Source: Rhabditoides inermis (Eukaryota; Nematoda; Chromadorea; Rhabditida; Rhabditidae). Taken from it: DNA of 64,000 nt. The stretch's first letter is position 1; every line of letters starts with the position of its first letter. Made by a program: the position numbers and the translations under genes. The notes beneath the pieces are model-generated. The model saw only the letters and a list, made by a program, of their open reading frames with translations. It was not told the DNA's origin and did not search any database. The DNA lies in assembly GCA_963966185.1 (NCBI GenBank), contig CAWZYM010000305.1, positions 324,001-388,000 of the forward strand, read 5' to 3'. Positions 10,785 to 22,465 of the stretch are shown here, one piece after another.

Positions 10785-10791
10785 CTTATAT
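10785..10791 (-). promoter_or_regulatory. TATA box of the proline-rich secreted protein gene
   Basis: On the minus strand the sequence reads AAGATATAAGAACC, about 85 nt upstream of the chosen ATG. It is the only TATA-like element in the short upstream region. Confidence 0.6.
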
Positions 10792-11042
10792 CTTCTCACC
10801 GTCGTGTTAGCTATGCGGTTTTCGGGAGGTGAAACTCTTGCCAGATTTCGACATGTGGAAAACCCGAATTTCGAAAGTCAAATCACAACTTTCCTTCTGC
10901 AGTGAGAGAGCGGAACGCGAGATAATCCATCATCTCATCAGTTTTGCCCAATGGCCTCCAGACTAGACTGCAGATTATAGCGGATCAGATCACATGTAAA
11001 CCATCTTTGCCGAACTCAGTAAACGAATGTAACTCATATTTG

Positions 11043-11048
11043 TTTATT
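11043..11048 (-). terminator. Poly(A) signal of the DB-module gene
   Basis: TTTATT on plus (AATAAA on minus) lies 50 nt past the stop codon at 11098-11100. Confidence 0.6.
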
Positions 11049-11097
11049 ACACACGTATATTGATTGCACAGTTCTGCTGTGTTGTGTTGGCAGCTGT

Positions 11098-11410
11098 CTA
11101 GTTCTTCTTTCCCTTTCCCTTTCCCTTCTTGGCCGGCTGCGTCTTGTGGAACGGCTCGTTCTTGTCCAGATGGTCGTGGAAGCACGTCCTGTAAGCCATT
11201 CATTATTCTATTCCGCCTTTGCTTCTTCCGAACAGACGCGCCAAATTCAAACCTGATCTCGTTGAAGGACTCGGTGCAGAAGACGTAGTCCTGGTAGTTG
11301 GTGGGCACTCCCTTGGTGGTGTTGCAGTAGACCATGCACTCAGCGGGCACTCCGGCCTTCTGGAATGGGGGAGAGTGAGGGAGAGAGATGGAGAGAGAGA
11401 GAGGGGGAGG

Positions 11411-11451
<41 letters not shown>

Positions 11452-11868
11452 GAGAGATGGGCAGACGACTCGCCTTGCAGCAGTCGGTGTGGTCGTGACG
11501 CAGAGAGGCGCAGTCCCACATCTGTCCGACGGTGGGTCCCTGCAATGCGTAGTGTCGCGTGGTGCGTGGTGTTGCGTGATGCTCTCACCTTGCTCTGGCA
11601 GTTGCTCATGTAGGTGAGGATGGACGTCTGCGAGATGGCGTCAAAGTCGCAGAAACGCTCGACACATCCCTTGTCAGCGTCCTGGAATACGGAAGTAAAA
11701 ATCGTAATCGTGGCGGGACGCAAACGGATTCCTATGAGTCGAGTAATCCAAGCCATAGCTACAGTACCCGCTCACCGTGAGGGAAGCGCAGCACTGCTTC
11801 AGCTTCTCGTTGGGGGTGAGAGCAGCAGCAGTGGCCACGAGAGCCGCGAGGCACAGAAGACGGGACAT
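11098..11868 (-). CDS. Small secreted protein with a nematode DB module
   Basis: About 150 residues in five exons. Signal peptide MSRLLCLAALVATAAA, then a Cys-rich domain: KLKQCCASL, GCVERFCDF, MSNCQSK, MWDCASL, DCCKKAGVPAECMVYC, FCTESF, TCFHDHL. The CC-x5-P-x2-C-x3-C core and about a dozen cysteines match the DB module, an extracellular domain largely limited to nematodes. The C-terminus is Lys/Gly repeats (KKGKGKGKKN). The intron after HTDCCK must start with GC (AAG|GCGAGT at 11473-11478 read on minus), because the nearby GT donor puts the next exon out of frame. That same intron carries a long GA/CT microsatellite (11395-11453). Confidence 0.82.
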
Positions 11869-11869
11869 C

Positions 11870-12990
11870 ACCTGCGAATCAAAGGGGTACTGTAGGCGTG
11901 AGACAAGCGGAACGGAACGAGTGGAGAGAGTGGCGTGTGGGCTCGTCGGGAAAGGGCCGTTCGCCCTTTTCTATGCGATAAGTGGGTCGGACAGATCGGA
12001 TAAAGGCGAGATGCGCGACGCGTTGTCCGCGAAATCAGGGAAAACATTGTAGTCGTAGTGTGAAGGGAGCAGGTGGAGAGATGTGCGGATGTGGACGGCT
12101 CCTCCCGACTGCCTTTTATGGCAGAGGGGCTATCAGTGACCGCGATCTAGGTCTAGCAACTGGACTGATATGTGAGTCATAAACAAGAGAGTATCCAGAA
12201 GTGTCCCGTCGCATCATCCGAGTGTAGAAAAACGATAGCATCGAACAGATCCGTTCTCCTTTTCGGTCTCTCCTTCTCTCTCTCTCTCTCTCTCTCGCAT
12301 TCTTCTCTCAGTCAACCATATCTCTCAACTTCCCCGATCCGACGTTCGCTTTTTCCCGCCGTTTACTTTTTGAAATTGCGAAACGGCAACAAATCCAGAA
12401 TAGCAGCATTAACCCATTAATCTTCGAAGATAAGTGTCTTGAATAAATCAAATTAGAACCATTTCAATTTCAATTTTCACAGATAACCCAATACAGCTCA
12501 GCGGTTCGACACACTATGTAGATGTTAAAAATATTCAACTCAATTCAATTCAAAATTGACCCGCGTTATGTGATCATAACTCAAAACATCAGTTATTCGC
12601 AGAGTAGCGCCGGTAAGCAAAATTATTTCATCATGTCGCATCAGTCGCATGCGAGTGCGTCCCAGACGCCACTTGGTCCCCTCTCTCCGTCGACACCATT
12701 ATATCCTTCCGCCCTGTGGCCTTTCCCAGCAAAGCGAAAAGGAGCTGGCACGTGTAGTCAATCTGAAAGCACTACTGGCTAATCGCGGTTGTCAAGTCAT
12801 AACTAACGTTTTCGTAGAGCGGATGTTTTCTCAGCGACCACCACAGCTATGTCCTATCCCTCTCGACCTCGAGGGAACGGGCATTTGCAATATCTTCATT
12901 CAATTGACACCATTGAATGTTTATGAGTTTATGCCATAGAACGATCTCAACAGATCGTCCACACTACCTAAACAAAAAAGAGTAATTAAC
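11870..12990. other. Intergenic region with no supported gene
   Basis: I see nothing coding here. It includes a GATAAG match near 11978, a short CT microsatellite at about 12275-12296, and AT-rich sequence. It probably contains the promoter of the DB-module gene; scattered TACTGTAG words lie at 11887-11895. Confidence 0.5.
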
Positions 12991-13055
12991 AACTGCAAAG
13001 AATGATCTGACCGAGAGAGCCTCATCTGATCGCATACAACATAATACGCGCCAGT

Positions 13056-13623
13056 CACGTTTGTTCCTCCCTGTTGTCGGCTGTCTCGATGTTGTCGGCC
13101 GACTTGACGAGTTACTGGAACAGCTCCGGACATGCCACCTGAGCTATCAGCAACTCGTACATCAAACTAAGTGTTGTGTATTGTGTTGTGTTGACTGAAC
13201 ATTCGAATGAAAGGTACCGTGCCACACGGTAGCTCCTCGTTTCGATTGCCTCCAGATACCAGTTGATGGGCCCGTCAAACGGGGGAATCGCGAAAGCAAA
13301 CGGTGATACCAGTTGACCCCGGCATGAAACTGACAAGATCTCAGAACGCGCCCCCACCCTCACTCGAAAAGATTCTCAGAAAGTGGTTTTTTTGTATCAT
13401 AAAGCGGCTTTTTGATACATAATCGAGTCTGACCTCGCCTTAAGAGTGACAAATAAATTTTCAAGTGCAGTCTGAAAAAAGAGAGGGAGAGAGTGATGAT
13501 AACGCACTGCGCTCCACATCGTTCAATGCGGACAGTGATGATGGCGATTAGAGCAGCGGCATAGGCCAGCTGCCGTCGACCAGTGCATACGCGGATGGCG
13601 GTCGTCCTCTCCCCGTCACTCAT
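13056..13623 (-). pseudogene. Possible gene with an in-frame stop codon
   Basis: Minus-strand exons can be drawn from ATG 13621-13623 (MSDGERTTAIRV, then hydrophobic AYAAALIAIITV) through a segment containing IPPFDGPINWYLEAIETRS to LMYELLIAQVACPELFQ. A TAA at 13112-13114 follows. In the same frame coding-like sequence continues after it (LVKSADNIETADNREEQT) to a TGA at 13056-13058. Splice sites between the first and middle parts are plausible but not unique. I do not recognise the protein. The reading could be a decayed gene, a recent nonsense change, or chance. Confidence 0.33.
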
Positions 13624-13988
13624 CTCAGTCTATGCTATCACTTTCTCACTCGCTCATTTTGTCCCGTCTCGCCACGCGGTCGGTCCGCTAGTGGCGTCCG
13701 CAATAACTTCAGCACAATCATATTCAATGCATACAGCAGTTTCAAACAATTAAGTGAAAAACGTTTCATCCATTCACAGATAACAAATTCAACACACTTT
13801 TAATAACTATAAAAATCAACAAGAAACAACCTTAACATCACTCAAAACTACTTAACAACATATATCAATAACAATATACACGAACACACACCTATTCACA
13901 GACCACAATATCTATTGAGTTTTTCTTCCTCGTACCGTAACCCTACAATGTGTCACACCCTGCTCCCTCGACTGCGTGGCAGCCCCTC

Positions 13989-16900
13989 TCACACAGCGGT
14001 CGTCGCCTCTGCCAGACTCTGAACTCCCTTCACAATAGGCATCTGAGCGTGCGACACTTCTATCTCCAGTATCAGGTCCAGCCTGCAATCAATCAGAAAG
14101 GGGGTGGAGCGAGAAGGGGCGGGGCGTACCTGGTGAATGCCTTCATGGCCTGTGTTGCCAGCACGTGCAGTCTCTTCAGCTCTGTCCGAGAGCTCACCGT
14201 GTTCACCCGAGTCAACTCCTCGAATCAATCAATCGATTTAATAAATAAAAACCAACCCACCTGCACATGTGCGACTGTGAATCCGAGAATTTTATCCATG
14301 AGATCGGGACACACGGGGATATGCGCTCGCATAGACGCATCCACTACCTGGAAAGAAACTATATTTCAAATTCATCTAAACAATCAATCAATCAATCAAT
14401 ACACCCACGTCGAGATTCATCTTCCACCGCTCCGCTTCCACCTTCATACCGGGTGGCACAATACAGAAGAGAGGCTGGAATGAGTGCATTGTGCATCTGC
14501 TCCGCCCCCACTCGCTCCGCCCCCTTACCACGATGACGACCTTGCGCGGCACGATCCAATGGCGTCGGTTGCGCATCACGTCAGTCATCAGCTGTGGCTT
14601 GAGACGGATGTAGCGGTCGAGGGAGCAGTACTGCGACACAGGATGAGCACGGCCACTCCCCCTAGACAAGGCGTACCTGGTGCGCGTCGGGCGCGTCTGA
14701 TCTGGCGATGGCGGCGTCCGCCTCGCGTGCCTTCTTGAACGGCACCATGTCCGTGCCAGGCGCCTCCCCCAACTCACTCGAGCGACGACGCGGAGCCTCC
14801 TACACACAACACAACACTTCAATCTGACTGTGAGAAATAAATGTGAATTGTGAAAAAAACAAGCAACAAATAACAAAAACACAAACTAACACTGACAGCT
14901 TCGTTGAATGCAGCATGGATGTATTCCTGCACTACTTTACTGGAACTCGACCGCCGCACCACCGGAGGAGCCTTGGGAGACCGATGTGGTCGCGGGGCGG
15001 GCGGCTTCGCTCCGCCCACTCCTGCCCCGCCCCTCTCCGCACCAGCCGACAGCTCTTTGGCGATGTAGTGAGGGAAGGGGGCGACGTGAGGGCGCAGTGA
15101 CTCCGAGCCTGAGCAACGGTTGGGTAATGTGTGTGGAAGGCTAACTGACCGTGTTTGTGTGTGTGTCCCCTGTCGACCATTCCGTTGCTCCACTCCTCTC
15201 CCCTTCCACTCCCTCCTCCTCCCGCCCTCTCCCGTCGCACACTCTCCCGAAGACGCGCCTCCACCACTCCAACAGTCTCCACGTGTTCCATCACCTAGGC
15301 GATGACGTCATAGCCAAATGAAGTCATTCAAATGCATACCTCCTTCTTGATGATATTATCGCTGCCGCGACTATGTGGAGAGCCACTCTGCGTCGACTGG
15401 GTCGTCTGAAGCAAGCCACACTATTAAAAGCTATATAGTTCTTTGTTATCAAATTAGCGTACTAATGTACTACAACAATCCAATATAAATCTCCCCTCTC
15501 TCACCCACCCACCCTGACTCTGTTCCTGAACTGTGCGAGCCCGCTGGGTGCGTTGCCCTGCCGCACCTCCACGCACACCAAATCATCGTCATCAGAAGAA
15601 GAGGAAGACGAGCCTGCAACAGAAAACATAACCTGTTACAACATTACCGTTATAGCCACTCACCTTGATCCCTGGACGTTGACTGGAAGTATGAGGAGAT
15701 ATCGCGGTGCTGCGGCCGAGACGAAGATGAACTAAAACATAACGCGTTAAAACAACTAAATCAGAATATTGCCCCCATAAAAATGTTTCAAAAAACCCGG
15801 ACCATCAAAATGGTTAAAATGGTTTCATAAAACCCGGAAGCAACTCACGCCGTCCCTCTCCTCTCCGACTCCTTTCCGCTGCCGCCCCTTCTGTCCGTGA
15901 TACGAGAGTGACTACTGATCGGAAGATCGCGCGATTGACCGAGATTCTGAAAACATAAAGAACTAACACTAAAACCAATCACAGTCACACAGTGAGGGGT
16001 GTGAACCCATTTTACATCCAAACCCAAGATCGTCTACCACGCCTGCATGCGGAATGAGATACCACGCACCGCAGCACCGATCCAGTTATGATCCTCAATT
16101 CCCACTGTAGGATTATTGAGAGTGCGTGCTAGTCACGCATCATGATAATATGGTAAGTGGAATGATAAACAACAAACAACAAGATGTGTTTATGAAAAGG
16201 TAAAGCAAAGCGTTTTTTTGTGATCTAAAATTTGCTAACAAAATAAAGTAAATAAGAACTCACCAAGTTGGCAGGTATGATGCTGGATGATTCCTTTCGC
16301 GGGCCTCCACTCTCCCTGTCAGATGACTGAGAGGGACGCGGTTTGTACACAGCTGGACTCGCCAGTGGCGGTGGAAGGTGAGTGGGCGTGGCTCGTGGGG
16401 GCGGGGCTGAGGGTGGAAGAGGTGATGCGAACGAGCCATCCAACGAAGTCGTCTCCGGCTTCACAACAACTGGTTCCGCTATCAGCGCGCTGATCGCAGA
16501 ATTGCGAGTCGCAGACTGAATGCGAAAATCAATGTTTGCACTAACAATACATAACATTGTAAGCATACTAAGATGTACCTGTGGAGTGATGGTCTTGCCG
16601 AACATATTGCGTATGATGGGGAGCCGCGAGTGTTGAGTGTTGAGTGTACGAGTGGGCGGGACTTGGGTGGGCGTGGTCTTCTGCAGGGGAGGAACGCGCT
16701 GCACTGGAACTACGCTCTGCACCGTCGAGCGAGACTCGTTCGGCTTCGACTGAAAATATACTTTACAATTAGATTTGAAAGTTCAAAAATAACATAACCT
16801 TGCCAGCGCCGGTGTCCGCCGTCCGATCGAACATGTCCGAATGACTACGATTGAGGGCAGGCGCGGGAAGCTGAACAACAAACTGAATCACGATCGAGAG

Positions 16901-18352
16901 AATAATTAGTTGAACTGACCGGCTGTGACGTCTTGATCACCTTCTCCTCCTCTTCTTCCTCCTCCAACGAGAGGTTCTGCATGGTGTGAGACACCTCGTC
17001 CCTGTCCCATCCTCCTCCTCCTGTCTCCATAGGCGCCATCGGCTCGTTCCACTCTCCTCCTCCTCCTCCTTCCTCCTCTTCTCTGTTCCACCCTTCTCCT
17101 CCTTCTTCTTCTCTTCTCATCGTCGACATGGACTCGTCAGTGCTCGCGCCTCGCGGGCGACGCACCAGAAAAGGTGAGATCGACGACCTAGAGAAATCGA
17201 TAAACCAATCAATAACAACTGTAAAACAATCTGAAACCCACGTGTTGGCCGAGTCGATCACTTTGGGCGTGGGACGGGAGGGCTTTGCGCTGAATGACTA
17301 ATTCAGCAGGTCTTCTCAACCAATTCAATAAATACTAAACTAGTCATTACTTACATATAATGAGAACCACGCAAAATGATAAAGTCTTACCTGTTGCCTC
17401 CGATTCGTTGTTCAAGCACATCCGCGAGGCTGAGCGACTCTTCCGGAGACATACTTCCTCCCAATACCTGGATGAATGAACGGTGAGAGTGAAGTACGAG
17501 CTGTGAACCACACGAGAGCTCACCTGACAGTTGTTGTCGTTGAGGAAGAGCACTCCGCGCCGCATCATCACCTTCCCTGTGATCATCATCTGAAACACGC
17601 AAACTATACGTTTCACCTAGTCAAAACACAAATCACAACGCACATACCTTGGTTCCGGCGCACGTGCCAGTGTCGACCTGCGTGAATCGGCCGTATTCGA
17701 AGGCTAGCAGCTGAATTAGATGATAAAATATAATACAATATGCAATTTAAATGAGATTATCAACCTGTGTGACACCGTTGGCGAGACTGATGCGGAGAGC
17801 GCGACGGGAATGGGGAGGCAGCTCCTCGGGTTGCTGAACACAAACATACACAATCGAAAGCCTACATAGAAAGTGTACGTGCCTTGCCCTTGCTCTCGTC
17901 CTCCTCTCCATTGAACCACGCGAGATCATCCGCCTCCCTCGTCAACTCGTACAGTTGCTGATACGCCGGACGCGACACGTCCACCACCGACAGAATCTAC
18001 ATTCTAATATAGAAAACAATCATAAGAAAAAAATAGGTACTTCGAATAGAATCTTTCTGTTGAGGAATGCCTTGACGGCGACGGCGGGGATGCGCATCGG
18101 AGGGAGGTAGAAGTCGGCAAGACGCGAGTGCAACGCCTGCTCCAACACTGCGCCTCGCAGCCATTCTGTCTTGTCCTACAATACAATAATGTTCCTTACT
18201 TAGTTCTAAGATAACAAGATAAAACAACATGACCGTACCACCGGAAGTTCGGGTGGCGCGTGTTGAAGCGAGAACTGTATGGCCGCGTTGAGCCAGTCGG
18301 GCCGCACAGTGATGTGGTAGAGCGCGAGCCACTTCTGCACATCTTCTTCCAT
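13989..18352 (-). CDS. rmh-1: RMI1 homologue (RMH-1-type subunit of the RecQ-Topo3-RMI complex)
   Basis: About 900 residues in some two dozen exons. The N-terminus (MEEDVQKWLALYHI, then RPDWLNAAIQF) matches the RMI1 helical start, followed by ILSVVDVSRPAYQQL and an OB fold: RISLANGVTQLLAFEYGRF, CAGTKMMITGKVMMRRGVLF, VLGGSMSPEESLSLAD. These align in order with the RMI1 DUF1767/OB1 region that binds Top3 and BLM. A long disordered linker follows, with EEEEEE runs, Pro- and Ser-rich stretches and SSSSSSDDDDL. The C-terminal part (YCSLDRYIRLKPQL, PLFCIVPPGMKVEAERW, CPDLMDKILGFTVAHVQ, LDLILEIEVSHAQ) fits OB2. Known family role: dissolving joint molecules and controlling meiotic crossovers. One intron has a GC donor (AAG|GCACGT at 17877-17882). 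The family call is firm; orthology to rmh-1 rather than rmh-2 is assumed. Confidence 0.85.
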
Positions 18353-18513
18353 CTTCCGAGCTACCGGAGTAACTTGAAAATCAGCAATGAAAATAAAATA
18401 ATAATACAACTTTTAAATAAAACGATCCACCCCGCGAATTGTAAGCACGAACTTGCACAACTTCCATGTACACCATAATGCACTTAGTTACACTACGAAA
18501 TAATCATTATGTT

Positions 18514-19657
18514 GGTGTCCTGGAAAAGTCGACACAGTTCGACAATGTCGAAAAATAAAAATTCGACATGTCGACTTTTCTCACTAGGGCACCAAAAAAA
18601 CAGGCCCGTTATTTTCCACATGTTTTCTGGCCAGTTCGTCTTTCAAGTTCGTTTGTCACATTTTCGGCTTAGTTATCCATGGTCGAAGAACAAACATTTA
18701 AAATCCTGTGATTACATATTTCAACTGATTGAGTGAGATATATGTATAAACCAACTTCGCTTTCCTCAGTGTCCACATTCGCAGCCTCTTCCCTTCATCC
18801 TAATCCTGGAAGGTCCTCCTACCTACTGGGTTGGATCGTCTTTTTGAATTAATCGTTCCACTATAGGTGAAGATGGGGTTGAGCAGCGAGCGAGAAACGA
18901 GGCCTTTCTATATTTTGGCGAGTTCTATCCATCACGCCTCGTCTATGGAACCTCTTTTGCCGTTGCTCTGCTCAGCACAGCACGTTTCGTCTCGTAAGTC
19001 CCGGCAGTCGTCGTATCCCCTTGCACGGAGCAATTTCGAAAGAAAGCTAACCATCCAGCCTGTGTCCTTCTCGTCCCCTCCATTTTATCGTTATTCAGAA
19101 AGCTGAGAGAGTAACCTGTAGACGAGTTTGTGTGAGAGAGTAGCCTGAGTAGGCGAATTTTCCTATAGCCATTTCTCGTCAAAGTTGGCGCGATCGACAT
19201 GAAAAAACTAAACTATAGCCGATAATGTGACAAACGAGCTTGAAAGACGAACCGGTCAGAAAACATGCGGTAAATAACTGGGCATGTTCAAAAAACGGGC
19301 CTATTTTGGTGCCCTAGTGAGAAAAGTCGACATGTCGAACTGATGACACGCCCAATCCCGGACAGAGTTTACACTCCCGACTACACATAACTTGATGTAC
19401 TGTCTCAATTTGAGCAGCTTCAAAGCCAGTATTGTTACTAACAGTTACTATTACCACTATTCTTACTACCTGTTTCTGATTCGATACAAACATGCAAATT
19501 TTCGAAATTTGCATATTCATAAATTTGAGTCAAACCATGTTAGATCGCAATGCCCTTACCTATTCTACCAAGACAATCATAGTTATGTCCAAAAACATAG
19601 GTGGTTGAAGCACACCAACAAGTCGAACTGTCGAAGTGTCGACTTTTCCAGGACACC
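18514..19657. mobile_element. Non-autonomous TIR DNA transposon, MULE-like, with a secondary insertion
   Basis: The ends are inverted: GGTGTCCTGGAAAAGTCGAC at 18514 and its complement ending at 19657. A second, longer inverted block follows inside: 18552-18675 (CATGTCGACTTTTCTCACTA onward) pairs with 19200-19338. Flanks are CATTATGTT (18505-18513) and CATCATGTT (19658-19666), a 9-bp target-site duplication with one mismatch. Long TIRs and a 9-bp duplication suggest the Mutator superfamily (Merlin-like elements, 8 bp, are the alternative). About 280 bp (19340-19620) sits in one arm only, probably a later insertion. No transposase is present. Confidence 0.7.
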
Positions 19658-19666
19658 CATCATGTT

Positions 19667-20311
19667 TGTTAATTGAAAAATGTTCTGAAGCATAACTAAA
19701 TCACTATGGTTTGTGCATTCATGACAGTAATGCATTCATGACATGCCCATGGTACTCCACTGCCCGACCGTGTTGCCTTGACATTTTGTTCACAAACCGT
19801 TCGAAGGTATACATTTTTGACTATATGTTCGTTCAACACACATCACTCTGTTATTCATAAAGATTTTTCATACTATTTAGAGGTTGAGGAATGCACTCTG
19901 TCTGTTGTGGGTATGATGTTGTGCAGTGTTATCCTTTTGCTCCATCACTTACTCCTTACTCCAGGTACGTTATCTGGTATGATGACGTCTCAACTTTCGT
20001 CCTCGCAACCGTGACAGTCTCCTCTTTCTCCACCCTCCCATTTATTATACACTCTCCTCCTCCCACGCAATGTTTTTTCTTCATCAATTGGGTTCCTATG
20101 TATCTTTGTCTAATCACATTAAAGTCTCTCGTGAAAAGAGTGGAACTCATTTGCGGGCTCACAATATCGTCATTCTGATCTTATTCAAACCGTACAAACA
20201 ACTGATAGTCAAATATTTCAGAACAAGAAAAGTAGATGTTCGAAACACTATTTCATTCAAACTGTTCACGAATCAGTTTATATTATTGAACGTGATAAAA
20301 TAATAAAACGT
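19667..20311. other. Intergenic sequence
   Basis: AT-rich spacer between the TIR element and the 3' end of the next minus-strand gene. I see no coding or structural feature in it. Confidence 0.5.
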
Positions 20312-20998
20312 TTAGTTTCCGATTGCATGGAAGTATGGGTCGATGAGTCTCGTGAATCTCTCGAAGTGATTCGAACTGGAGCCCGGACGGTGCACGCGCT
20401 AAAGTTTGTTTTCTTTTTGTTGTTTGACTGAGTTCCGATTCACCTTTGAATCCGGCAGCGTATAGGACATCTCCACTCGCCGCAGAGGGTCTTGGAAGAC
20501 GTCCAGGTTGAAGAAAACTGATTGATGATTTATAATACTATTCACAGTGTGTTTAGTATAAGATTACCACTAGAGCTGGAGTACTGTGTGTGCCATCGAT
20601 TGCAGTACTTGTATCGAATGAGTCCACTGGCGGGGATGGGAACTGCACAGACAAGGTCGACTGTGTACTGCAGGCGCTGAGAGAACAGCCTGCAAGACCA
20701 CAGTCGATGGGTTTCCTCATCGAACCACTCACCACGACTTCTCTATGAACTCGATTATCTTCTTCTTTCCCAGGCGCGGAGCAAACTGCGACGAGAGCGG
20801 CCACACTATCTGGAGAGGGGAAGAGAGGATGAGATGAGAGTGAGTGAGAGTGAGAGTGAGGGAGAGAAGATACCGTACCTTTCGCGACGTGCCCAGCCTC
20901 TCATCCAAGGTGCTTATCTGACTGGCCGGAGGAAGAATGGGCTCCCTCGCCGGAGCAGCCACTCTTCGAACACGACGAGAAATCAGCGTCACCTACAA

Positions 20999-21047
<49 letters not shown>

Positions 21048-21876
21048 CTCCCACCTTTCTCCTTGGCTCCGGCTTCTCTGCTGTCACTGCCTGCTGCACC
21101 GTGTTGTCTGTGTCGTCGCAGTATGTCTGATACATCCTGGATGTGTTGGAGGCCACTGATTGGGGTGGAGTGTGTGCATGGTCCTCTCGCCCTCCATCGG
21201 TAGTGGACAGCCGGCGGGCGACGACCCGACGCCGCTGCTCCGCGCGGGGCGACAGCGAGATCCAGCTCTGGAAGAATAAGGTCATTATCAGTGTTGCAAA
21301 GTGTTCGCGTACCCTTCGCACACTGCCCAAATCGATCGGCGTGTAGTCTCCTCTCCGTATAGCTGCCTCCTGCTCCAGAAACCGCTCGGATAGTGTTCGG
21401 TAGTGCGAGCGGGACGCGAGAGAGTACGGGCCGGAGGAGGGCTCGGACAGCTACATTTAAATAGAAAGGGGTTTAGAGATCCTGCCTGTTCTCGTTACAT
21501 TCGTATCGACGTCGAAGTCAAATGTGATCTTCCTGCGAGGCGTGGTGGTAGAGTGGAGGGAGCCGGCGGTGGCAGGACGAGACACGTGGGACTGGAAGGG
21601 GAAGGAAGATTGGCAAGGAGGCCGGGGACTCACCCCCGCTGTTCGACTGAACCGACGGTAGTACGGGCGCTGGTCGCGAGTCACCCACGGGTTCTCACCT
21701 CAACAACAAGTAGAAGAGGATAGACGGGGGTGGCCTCACCGAAACATATACCTTCCTTCCTGAACTGATAGTCGATGTGCTCGTCATCCAGAGAATCGTC
21801 GGACAGAGAATCAACTGCCACTTTCCTCACGCCGGGAAGAATGGGGTAGACAGACGTGTGAGGAGCCTGCAGGATA

Positions 21877-21917
<41 letters not shown>

Positions 21918-22031
21918 CACCCCACTGCCACTCCGTTCGACGTACATCACTTCATCGTAGATATCATTGAGGACACATCTTGCCAGTCTGTTGCATAGAA
22001 ACAGATCGTCTCCAGACGGTAACGAACCCAT
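20312..22031 (-). CDS. Unidentified protein of about 400 residues
   Basis: Eleven or so exons in phase from ATG 22029-22031 (MGSLPSGDDLFLCNRLARCV) to TAA 20312-20314. The N-terminal half is acidic to mixed (SLSDDSLDDEHIDYQF) and then Arg/Ser/Pro-rich (SWISLSPRAEQRRRVV). The C-terminal 120 residues look folded: IVWPLSSQFAPRLGKKKIIE, FSQRLQYTVDLVCAVPIPAS, LIRYKYCNRWHTQYSSSS, FFNLDVFQDPLRRVEMSYTL, HFERFTRLIDPYFHAIGN. No signal peptide or membrane segment. I do not recognise the family. Two introns hold GA/CT microsatellites (21001-21042, 21881-21915). Confidence 0.72.
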
Positions 22032-22149
22032 GCGGTTAGACTACAACATTCAATCTTGATTGGCAGCATGAAAACGAATGTGAGCTATGGAAAAATAATA
22101 TAACACTGCAAGGCACTAATGGAAAACATGATGGTTTGAAGGAATGGAA

Positions 22150-22182
<33 letters not shown>

Positions 22183-22333
22183 AGAGAGAGAGAGCGAGGG
22201 GAGGGGGGGAGATACCCTAGAGGGTCCGGAAGTGCGCGTCGCTGGAACGAGCAACGAAGGAGAACGAACACGAAACACTACTTCCTCCACCCGAAATTTT
22301 ACATTTCAAAAAAAACATATTTTGTGTAAAACA

Positions 22334-22339
22334 TTTATT
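22334..22339 (-). terminator. Poly(A) signal of the Fer-like kinase gene
   Basis: TTTATT on plus (AATAAA on minus), about 125 nt beyond the stop codon. Confidence 0.55.
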
Positions 22340-22465
22340 GCTCACATCGAAACGAGAACGAGGGCGATTTTGTAAGTGGTAAAATGCGAACGGACACAGA
22401 TGTTGATATCGATGTTGTATATTGTGTTGATATCGATGTTGTAATTTGTTAGAGTCAGTTGTGAT

